A stretch of DNA of 5,522 bases from Patescibacteria group bacterium (lineage in GTDB: Bacteria; Patescibacteriota; Minisyncoccia; Phycocordibacterales; UBA2100), in the NCBI GenBank assembly GCA_015491055.1, contig WFWP01000022.1, forward strand, positions 1 to 5,522, written 5' to 3'. The notes under the pieces are model-generated. The model was not told the DNA's origin, searched no databases, and worked only from the letters and a program-made list of their open reading frames with translations. Shown here in pieces: positions 1 through 4,074 of this stretch. The first letter of the stretch is position 1; every line of letters begins with the position of its first letter. Made by a program: the position numbers and the translations under genes.

Positions 1-6
1 CATTGA

Positions 7-38
7 TGCTATAATTTTCACAGATGTATTATCATAAT
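7..38 (+). promoter_or_regulatory. Candidate promoter cluster upstream of the small helical protein gene
   Basis: Positions 7-15 read TGCTATAAT, a perfect extended -10 (TGN plus TATAAT). A second AT-rich block at 27-38 contains TATCAT (30-35) and CATAAT (33-38). The stretch ATTAT-C-ATAAT at 28-38 is a perfect inverted repeat around one base, so it could be an operator or simply overlapping -10 elements. The first site predicts a leader of about 55 nt and the second about 35 nt. The -35 of the first site lies outside the window. The match is visible in the sequence; promoter activity is inferred. Confidence 0.45.
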
Positions 39-76
39 GCATTCACAATTTGCATTAAAAACATAACATAACGATT

Positions 77-388
77 ATGGGATTGTTTGGTTCAATAGGT
101 AAGAAAGTTAAGGAAAAAGCCGTAAATGTCGCCCTCAAAAGGCAAATTAAGAAAATGGATCCCGCGCAAAGGGAAATATTTGAAAAGATACTGGACTCAA
201 ATCCGGAATTGTTGGAGAAAATAGCGGCGGAAACGCAAGCGCTTATTAAAAGCGGCAAGAGTCAAATGCAGGCGATGATGGAAGTGGGAAAGAAGTATCA
301 AAAAGAACTCGCAGAGGTTATGCAAAACGCCGGCATAAATACATCCAATCTTCAAGGTGGCGGAAGTGAAGTTAAAGGTCCGTTTTGA
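77..388 (+). CDS. Small helical protein of unknown function, first gene of the ychF cluster
   Basis: This is a 103-residue protein that I do not recognise. Residues 1-27 are glycine-containing, basic and potentially amphipathic (MGLFGSIGKK, then K/R at regular intervals), which could form a membrane- or RNA-contacting helix. Residues 28-57 and 60-84 look like two further charged helices. The tail from about 86 is polar and glycine-rich (NLQGGGSEVKGPF). There is no signal peptide, cysteine motif or long hydrophobic segment, so a cytosolic or peripheral location is likely. The ATG at 77 has no Shine-Dalgarno sequence ahead of it. The TGA stop at 386-388 lies two bases before the ATG of ychF, so the two genes are almost certainly co-transcribed and perhaps translationally coupled. 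A link to ribosome or translation function is suggested only by that pairing. The reading frame is credible; the function is unknown. Confidence 0.8.
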   Translation: MGLFGSIGKKVKEKAVNVALKRQIKKMDPAQREIFEKILDSNPELLEKIAAETQALIKSGKSQMQAMMEVGKKYQKELAEVMQNAGINTSNLQGGGSEVKGPF

Positions 389-390
389 TT

Positions 391-1485
391 ATGAAAATAG
401 GAATAGTCGGATTGCCAAATGTGGGCAAGAGCACATTGTTTAACGCTTTGACCAAAAAAACCGTTCCCGCGGAGAACTTTCCGTTTTGCACCATAGAGCC
501 GTCGGTTGGAGTTGTGTCTGTGCCCGACGCGCGTCTTGACGCATTGTCTGAAATGGCGAAGTCGCAAAGGCAAATAAATGCGATGGTGGAATTTGTGGAT
601 ATAGCCGGCTTGGTTAAAGGTGCCAGCGAAGGTGAAGGTTTGGGGAATCAATTTTTATCAAATATACGCGAATGTGACGCGATTGCGGAAGTTGTGCGGA
701 TTTTTGATGATGAAGACATTACTCATGTTAACGGGTCTGTAAATCCAAAGAGGGATATTGATATAATTAACCTTGAATTGATATTGGCCGACATTCAAAC
801 CGTAGATAAACGCTTGAAAAGTGTGGAGAAAGACATAAAACGGGGGGACAAAGATGCCGTGATTCTGAAAGACGCGTTAATCAAAATCAAAACTGTTTTG
901 GAAAGCGGACAACTTGCAAACACCGCCGATTTGAACGATGTTGAAGCGAATATGTTGAAAGGTTTGAATTTGCTTACCGCAAAACCTTTTATGTATGTTT
1001 TGAATAACAAAAGCGAGTCTATTTCGCTTAAAGATCAAAATGATGGAAGATATGCAGAATTGATGGATTTTTTGAATGAAACTGATTCCAAGTATGTGCA
1101 TATTGACGCGGGTGTTGAATTTGAATTGTCCGATCTTGACGAAGAGTCCAAAATGGAGCTTCGCAGAGAATTCGGCGTATTGGAAGACGGTATTGATAAT
1201 TTGATAAGAGCGGGATATGAGTTGTTGGATTTGATCAGTTATTTTACCGTGGGTGAAAAGGAGTCTCGCGCTTGGACAATTCGTAAAGGTTCCACCGCTC
1301 CGGAAGCTGGAGCTGCGATCCACACCGATTTCAAAGAAAGATTTATACGAGCGCAAGTTATATCTTCCGAGGATTTGTTGAAGGTCGGATCAAAGGCGAA
1401 GGCGCGCGAAGACGGGTTGTTGAGAACCGAAGGTAAAGATTATATTGTGCAAGACGGAGACGTAATTGAATTTTTGCATGGGTAA
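391..1485 (+). CDS. ychF: Redox/ribosome-associated P-loop ATPase/GTPase YchF (Obg family)
   Basis: YchF (OLA1 in eukaryotes) is a universal cytosolic P-loop NTPase that binds ribosomes and usually prefers ATP. The 364-residue length matches the usual size of about 363. Visible motifs are the Walker A/G1 GLPNVGKS (residues 7-14), the switch region PFCTIEPSVGVV (about 32-43), and G3 DIAG (70-73) followed by LVKGASEGEGLGNQFL. The canonical G4 NKxD is replaced by N-K-S-E (206-209), the NxxE form associated with relaxed or ATP specificity in this family. A helical insertion spans about 125-190. The C-terminal TGS domain runs from about 280 to the end. I chose ATG 391 because it gives the canonical MKIGIVG start; a TTG at 385 would add only two residues and overlap the previous stop. 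No Shine-Dalgarno is present. It is the middle gene of the cluster, with folD 23 bp downstream. Confidence 0.97.
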   Translation: MKIGIVGLPNVGKSTLFNALTKKTVPAENFPFCTIEPSVGVVSVPDARLDALSEMAKSQRQINAMVEFVDIAGLVKGASEGEGLGNQFLSNIRECDAIAEVVRIFDDEDITHVNGSVNPKRDIDIINLELILADIQTVDKRLKSVEKDIKRGDKDAVILKDALIKIKTVLESGQLANTADLNDVEANMLKGLNLLTAKPFMYVLNNKSESISLKDQNDGRYAELMDFLNETDSKYVHIDAGVEFELSDLDEESKMELRREFGVLEDGIDNLIRAGYELLDLISYFTVGEKESRAWTIRKGSTAPEAGAAIHTDFKERFIRAQVISSEDLLKVGSKAKAREDGLLRTEGKDYIVQDGDVIEFLHG

Positions 1486-1508
1486 TCGTACATGTATCAA
1501 TTTTTATC

Positions 1509-2330
1509 ATGATAATAAGCGGGAACAAAATAGCGCGTTCAATACGAGATGAGTTGAAACATGTCGTTGAGTCCTCCGGACTGTCTTATGCCTTACATAT
1601 ATTTATCGTAGGACATAATACGATAATAGAGAATTTTATTATGAAGAAAAAAGAGTTCGCAGATTTCCTTGGTATTGATTTTATTGAGCATAGATTTTCC
1701 GAAGATATTGACCAACAAGAACTTGCGAGCAAAATTGATGAAATCAATCTTTTATGTAAGAGAAATAAAGAAAATTGCAAATGCGGTTTGGTTGTGCAAC
1801 TCCCGCTTCCGAGACATATTGATAGGGATTTTATCTTAAACAAGGTATTGCCTGAATTTGATATTGACGGATTGAATGAAAGATCGTCGTTTTTGGAGCC
1901 TGTTGCCGGAGCCGTATATGAGATCTTACACAGGAAAAACATAAATGTTTGCAAGAAGAAAACATTGATTGTCGGAAATGGCAGATTGGTTGGAAAGCCC
2001 GTTGCAGGTTTAATGCGTAAACTTGGCGCGTTGGTAACTGTTGTTGATCATATGACAAGTCATGAAAAATTAACGGAATTGTGTTTGGACAGTGACATCA
2101 TAATAAGTGGCGTCGGTTCACCAAATCTTATCAAGCCCGATATGATTAAAAAGGGGTGCGTGTTGATAGATGCCGGCACAAGCACACAAAATAAAAGTAT
2201 TGTGGGGGATATATCTTATGAATGCAAAGACAAAGCGGGATATTTCGTTCGCACACCCGGCGGGGTGGGACCTGTGACCGTTGCGGTTTTATTTAATAAT
2301 TTGACGCAAAACAAATCAAGCAACGGTTAG
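1509..2330 (+). CDS. folD: FolD-type methylenetetrahydrofolate dehydrogenase/cyclohydrolase, divergent
   Basis: FolD interconverts 5,10-methylene-, 5,10-methenyl- and 10-formyl-tetrahydrofolate in the cytosol with NADP(H), supplying one-carbon units for purines and formyl-Met-tRNA. The family is recognised from QLPLP (97-101), DIDG (118-121, usually DVDG), a Rossmann loop VGNGRLVGKP (155-164) and TPGGVGP (249-255). The catalytic lysine is K47. At 273 residues it is slightly short for FolD (about 285-300). Several normally conserved spots differ. The PASxxY segment reads TIIENF, so the active-site Tyr is Phe43. The G-R-S turn of the cofactor loop is G-N-G. D-V-G-I-N is D-A-G-T-S (221-225), and the TPVPGGVGP segment is changed before the TPGG. 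The ATG at 1509 follows ychF by 23 bp without a Shine-Dalgarno; an ATG at 1492 is closed by an in-frame TGA. The family is certain. Full bifunctionality is less so, and cofactor preference may differ. Confidence 0.92.
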   Translation: MIISGNKIARSIRDELKHVVESSGLSYALHIFIVGHNTIIENFIMKKKEFADFLGIDFIEHRFSEDIDQQELASKIDEINLLCKRNKENCKCGLVVQLPLPRHIDRDFILNKVLPEFDIDGLNERSSFLEPVAGAVYEILHRKNINVCKKKTLIVGNGRLVGKPVAGLMRKLGALVTVVDHMTSHEKLTELCLDSDIIISGVGSPNLIKPDMIKKGCVLIDAGTSTQNKSIVGDISYECKDKAGYFVRTPGGVGPVTVAVLFNNLTQNKSSNG

Positions 2331-2366
2331 CAGGTGTGACTTATTTGTGGCAAAAAGTTTTTGATA

Positions 2367-2375
2367 TGTTATCAT
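2367..2375 (+). promoter_or_regulatory. Extended -10 of the tRNA-Phe promoter
   Basis: TGTTATCAT is an extended -10 (TGN plus TATCAT, one mismatch to TATAAT). It ends 10 bp before the first base of the mature tRNA, so the predicted 5' leader is only a few nucleotides. The best -35 candidate, TTGTGG at 2345-2350, is 19 bp upstream and weak. The spacer holds a near-palindrome, CAAAAAGTTTTTG (2351-2363), which may bend the DNA. The tRNA therefore probably has its own transcript separate from folD. Confidence 0.5.
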
Positions 2376-2385
2376 GTCCATCGTT

Positions 2386-2458
2386 GCTCGGGTAGCTCAG
2401 TGGTTAGAGCACTGGTCTGAAGAACCAGGTGTCGGCAGTTCGATTCTGCCTCCGAGCA
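2386..2458 (+). tRNA. tRNA-Phe (anticodon GAA)
   Basis: A complete 73-nt cloverleaf can be drawn. The acceptor GCTCGGG (2386-2392) pairs with TCCGAGC (2451-2457), with one G-U pair. The D arm is GCTC/GAGC with a GG in the loop. The anticodon stem is CTGGT/ACCAG (2412-2416, 2424-2428) around loop CTGAAGA, giving anticodon GAA at 2419-2421. The variable loop is GTGTC, and the T arm is GGCAG/CTGCC around TTCGATT. The discriminator is A73. U20, G44, U45 and A73 agree with known phenylalanine identity positions. CCA is not fully encoded: the bases after the discriminator are C-A, so a CCA-adding enzyme is required. A 20-base copy of its 3' end recurs 175 bp downstream. Confidence 0.97.
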
Positions 2459-2460
2459 CA
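2441..2460 (+). repeat. tRNA-Phe 3' end, upstream copy of a 20-bp direct repeat
   Basis: This segment covers the T-loop 3' part, the 3' T stem, the 3' acceptor strand and the ACA that follows. It matches 2616-2635 at 19 of 20 positions; the only difference is T2447 versus C2622. In integrative elements that use tRNA genes, the copy inside the intact tRNA is one att site and the distant copy the other. Here no integrase is present between them. Confidence 0.85.
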
Positions 2461-2468
2461 AAGTGTGC
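2456..2468 (+). repeat. Short hairpin at the tRNA-Phe 3' boundary
   Basis: GCACA, then AAG, then TGTGC form a 5-bp stem with a 3-base loop that uses the last bases of the tRNA. Allowing a tandem G-A mismatch, the pairing extends to TCC (2451-2453) with GGA (2471-2473). This fold would compete with the acceptor stem in the precursor and could mark the 3' processing point. Nothing here shows that it forms in the cell. Confidence 0.4.
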
Positions 2469-2475
2469 GAGGAGA

Positions 2476-2499
2476 GCAAAGCAAACTGCTTTGCTTTGC
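2476..2499. repeat. Perfect 10-bp inverted repeat with 4-base loop
   Basis: GCAAAGCAAA (2476-2485) and TTTGCTTTGC (2490-2499) are exact reverse complements around CTGC. Each arm is itself a tandem GCAAA or its complement. It is followed by GCGC and not by a T-run, so it is not a normal intrinsic terminator. It may be a structural stop for 3' exonucleases on the tRNA precursor, or a terminal or sub-terminal repeat of a mobile unit. Confidence 0.8.
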
Positions 2500-2584
2500 G
2501 CGCAGAATCGAAAGGCGCAGCGATGTGTGAGCGAAGCGAACACGATGCGAGCCCGGGCAGGAACCACTTAACGAATGCGAGCCG

Positions 2585-2618
2585 TCGGCGAAGCATGAGT
2601 TTAGTGAGTTGACGCCGA
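2585..2618. repeat. Long-loop inverted repeat TCGGCG/CGCCGA
   Basis: TCGGCG (2585-2590) and CGCCGA (2613-2618) are exact reverse complements separated by 22 bases, and the right arm overlaps the start of the duplicated tRNA end. GTCGGC also occurs in the tRNA at the same relative place (2431 region). The downstream copy may therefore be a longer but degraded tRNA 3' half with extra bases inside its T arm. Confidence 0.45.
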
Positions 2619-2635
2619 TTCCGCCTCCGAGCACA
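2616..2635 (+). repeat. Duplicate of the tRNA-Phe 3' end (att-like or duplication scar)
   Basis: This is the second copy of 2441-2460, with 19 of 20 identical bases and including the same non-standard ACA ending. No GCTCGG-type 5' acceptor strand precedes it, so it is not part of a second complete tRNA. Its 175-bp offset and the unlike base composition between the copies fit a small insertion at the tRNA 3' end or a remnant of a larger one. Confidence 0.75.
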
Positions 2636-2661
2636 GAATTGCCGATACGGATTTTCAAACA

Positions 2662-2670
2662 TGGTATAAT
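2662..2670 (+). promoter_or_regulatory. Extended -10 of the PrsW-family gene, predicted near-leaderless
   Basis: TGGTATAAT is a perfect extended -10. Only eight bases separate it from the ATG at 2679, so transcription should begin at about 2676-2679. In the reading frame of the gene a TAA lies at 2667-2669, so no earlier start is possible. The nearest -35-like TTGCCG (2639-2644) is 20 bp upstream, which is too far to be convincing. Confidence 0.6.
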
Positions 2671-2678
2671 GCACGGTA

Positions 2679-3386
2679 ATGCAGGTTGAATACATTGCTT
2701 TTGCGCTTGCGTTCGGCATATTGCCCGCGTTGTTATGGTTGTGGTTTTGGACGAGAGAAGACAGATTGCATCCTGAACCCAAGAGATTGCTTCTTTTGAC
2801 TTTCATTGCGGGAGGCGCAACCGTGGCGCTAACAATCCCCGTTCAGCAGCTTATAAGAGATGTTTTGAATGAAGGTATAACCTCGCGCATGATAATGGCA
2901 TGGGCAACCGCGGAGGAAGTGTTAAAATATTTGATGGCGCTTGCGGTTGTTTTGTGGAGGAGGGCCGTGGATGAGCCCATAGACAATATGATTTACATGA
3001 TAACGGTGGCATTGGGATTTGCCGCCGTTGAAAACACTTTGTTCTTGTTAACATCCCTAACTAACGATACATTCGCAAATTCCATCATTGTTGGAAACTT
3101 CAGATTTTTCGGATCCACTCTCTTACATGTGCTTTCATCGTCCGTGGTTGGAGTTGCGCTTGCCTGGTCGTTTTACAAAAGTCATATCGGTAAAATTACA
3201 TATGCAATACTCGGTGTTATATTGGCATCGGTTGTGCACAGCGCATTCAATTTGTTTATATTAAAGAGTGAAGGAAGTGGTATAATGTTGACATTCTCAT
3301 CAGTGTGGGTGGGAGTTGTGATATTGCTTTTATTCTTTGAAAAATTCAAGTTGGCACAAATTGTTTTAAAGAATGGTAATGAGTAA
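2679..3386 (+). CDS. PrsW-family intramembrane metalloprotease
   Basis: This is a 235-residue polytopic membrane protein with about seven hydrophobic segments (roughly 5-25, 36-58, 72-93, 102-125, 145-165, 172-195, 204-222). It carries the PrsW/CPBP-like signature. The motif EDRLHPEPKRLLL (27-39) follows the first helix. AEEVLKY has the paired glutamates E79-E80. VEN is at 117-119, H150 lies in a helix, and HSAFN has H187 and N191. In Bacillus subtilis the family member PrsW makes the first cut in the anti-sigma factor RsiW. Here the substrate is unknown, and no sigma/anti-sigma pair is in view. The start is fixed by a stop 12 bp upstream, and there is no Shine-Dalgarno. The small heat-shock gene begins 37 bp downstream, which would fit a stress-related pair, but that is inference. 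The family call is firm; the physiological role is open. Confidence 0.9.
   Translation: MQVEYIAFALAFGILPALLWLWFWTREDRLHPEPKRLLLLTFIAGGATVALTIPVQQLIRDVLNEGITSRMIMAWATAEEVLKYLMALAVVLWRRAVDEPIDNMIYMITVALGFAAVENTLFLLTSLTNDTFANSIIVGNFRFFGSTLLHVLSSSVVGVALAWSFYKSHIGKITYAILGVILASVVHSAFNLFILKSEGSGIMLTFSSVWVGVVILLLFFEKFKLAQIVLKNGNE
3278..3286 (+). promoter_or_regulatory. Possible promoter inside the PrsW gene, driving the heat-shock gene
   Basis: TGGTATAAT is identical to the promoter element of the PrsW gene but lies within its coding sequence, where it encodes part of S-G-I-M. Transcription from here would give the downstream small heat-shock gene a leader of about 130 nt. No good -35 is visible, and the match could be due to chance codon choice. 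Confidence 0.25.
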
Positions 3387-3397
3387 TTTATGACGAT

Positions 3398-3403
3398 TAT
3401 AAG
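3398..3403 (+). promoter_or_regulatory. Weak candidate -10 for the small heat-shock gene
   Basis: TATAAG lies in the 37-bp AT-rich gap before the ATG at 3424 and would give a leader of about 14 nt rich in A and T. There is no TG extension and no clear -35. No CIRCE-type inverted repeat (TTAGCACTC with GAGTGCTAA) is present, so HrcA control is not supported. Confidence 0.3.
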
Positions 3404-3423
3404 ATTTTAAAAATTAAAAATAT

Positions 3424-3993
3424 ATGTGGAGACCGAAATTTTTATCCAAATTGATTGAAGATCGCTACGATGAAGAATATGATGATGTATTTGAAAATGA
3501 GTATGACGAATTTGCGGATGATATATACGAATCCCATGGAGGCGTAACACATGACAATGGCGCGCGAGATGATCGTAAATCGGCATTGGATGACAATGAG
3601 GATGAAGTTAGGCGCAAAGATGAGAATGGCGCCCCTCCCAATGTTAAAGATTCCGCGCAAGACGCGGAATCGTTGCCCGTTGATGTGTATCAAACTTCCG
3701 ATGAAATAGTTATACGCGCAATGATGGCCGGGATACCTGCGAATCGCATAGACATTTCATTAACGAGGGAGATGATTACGATAACGGGAGATCGCGAAGA
3801 GGTAAAAGAGGTGACTGATGACAATTATTTTTATCGGGAGTTAAGTTGGGGTGTGGTTACTCGCACAATCATGTTGCCCGATGAAGTTGAAGTTGATGAA
3901 GCAAGCGCAAAAGAAAAGCACGGGATTTTAACAATACGATTACCGAAAATAAATAAAGGCAAGAAGGCGAGAATTAAAGTGAAGAGCGGGTAA
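3424..3993 (+). CDS. Small heat-shock protein (Hsp20/alpha-crystallin) with long acidic N-terminus
   Basis: Small heat-shock proteins are ATP-independent cytosolic holdases that form oligomers. The alpha-crystallin domain spans about 84-175 of 189 residues. It begins LPVDVYQTSDEIVIRA, continues through G-D-R-E-E (122-126), YRELSWGVVTRTIMLP (137-152) and the signature A162-x4-G-I-L (to 169). A C-terminal I-K-V (184-186) fits the I/V-x-I/V motif that contacts neighbouring dimers. The first 82 residues are unusual. Residues 12-36 alternate acidic and aromatic residues (DRYDEEYDD, then NEYDEF), and 44-82 is a highly charged, probably disordered linker. Most relatives have a shorter, more hydrophobic arm. 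The ATG at 3424 has no Shine-Dalgarno. M100 is too deep in the domain to be the start, so the acidic arm is probably genuine. It follows the PrsW gene by 37 bp, and its stop is convergent with the exonuclease gene. Confidence 0.93.
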   Translation: MWRPKFLSKLIEDRYDEEYDDVFENEYDEFADDIYESHGGVTHDNGARDDRKSALDDNEDEVRRKDENGAPPNVKDSAQDAESLPVDVYQTSDEIVIRAMMAGIPANRIDISLTREMITITGDREEVKEVTDDNYFYRELSWGVVTRTIMLPDEVEVDEASAKEKHGILTIRLPKINKGKKARIKVKSG

Positions 3994-4001
3994 ATAGAAG
4001 A

Positions 4002-4020
4002 CCGGACAATGTGTTGTCGG
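4002..4020. terminator. Weak hairpin between convergent genes, possible terminator
   Basis: GACAA (4005-4009) pairs with TTGTC (4014-4018) around TGTG. Two outer C-G pairs (4002-4003 with 4019-4020) form if one G is bulged. It lies in the 81-bp gap between the heat-shock and exonuclease stops. There is no T-run on the plus strand. On the minus strand a modest pyrimidine-rich stretch follows, so it would serve the exonuclease transcript better. The call is weak. Confidence 0.25.
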
Positions 4021-4043
4021 AATTGCAATGTTGACAAAACAAT

Positions 4044-4053
4044 GCGAAGCGAA
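4044..4053. repeat. Second occurrence of the intergenic word GCGAAGCGAA
   Basis: This 10-mer is identical to 2531-2540 in the block behind tRNA-Phe, and both copies are intergenic. The core GCGAAGC is the sequence known to form an exceptionally stable DNA mini-hairpin. The words around it here (ATGCG on both sides) also resemble the ATGCGAG words of that block. With only two copies in view it may be chance or a dispersed short repeat family. Confidence 0.35.
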
Positions 4054-4074
4054 TGCGTATAACAAATTCCCGAT

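Larger units (their letters stand above)
2459..2640. other. GC-rich, hairpin-rich non-coding block behind tRNA-Phe
   Basis: No credible gene lies here; open frames across it on either strand are tRNA and repeat read-through. By my count 87 of the 155 bases at 2461-2615 are G or C (about 56%), clearly above the neighbouring genes. It contains a perfect 10-bp hairpin (2476-2499), an inverted copy of the tRNA T-arm (2502-2512), and the palindrome GCCCGGGC (2551-2558). The word ATGCGAGCC occurs twice (2545-2553 and 2575-2583). GCGAAGC occurs twice (2531-2537 and 2588-2594), and it ends in the duplicated tRNA 3' end. It could be a decayed integrated element, a small mobile repeat, or the tail of the tRNA precursor. 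Any structured-RNA role is inference. Confidence 0.6.

Noticed and set aside
1..3. Minus-strand ATG at the very edge, which could begin a divergent gene leaving the window
   Set aside because: Only one codon is visible, so it cannot be supported.
877..1356. Minus-strand frame of 159 codons within ychF
   Set aside because: It is fully inside a strongly identified gene, so it is a shadow of its codon usage.
1586..1954. Minus-strand frame of 122 codons within folD
   Set aside because: It lies opposite a recognised gene and has no family features or separate promoter.
2476..2499. Perfect hairpin as an intrinsic terminator for tRNA-Phe
   Set aside because: It is followed by GCGC and mixed bases, with no T-run on either strand.
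2521..2635. A second, degenerate tRNA gene
   Set aside because: Only the 3' end matches. No 5' acceptor strand, D arm or anticodon stem can be drawn; it is better called a partial duplicate.
2441..2635. CRISPR-like array or toxin-antitoxin system behind the tRNA
   Set aside because: There are only two repeat copies, spaced 175 bp, derived from the tRNA, with no cas genes and no small paired genes.
2372..2806. Long minus-strand open frame (144 codons) across tRNA-Phe and the start of the protease gene, with a plus-strand and another minus-strand frame nearby
   Set aside because: They are translations of the antisense or sense of the tRNA and its GC-rich tail. They overlap a certain tRNA and a certain protease gene and show no protein-like composition or domain.
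4031..4063. Plus-strand promoter with TTGACA (4031-4036) and TATAAC (4058-4063)
   Set aside because: The spacer is 21 bp, too long, and the next gene in that direction is on the opposite strand, so there is nothing sensible to transcribe.
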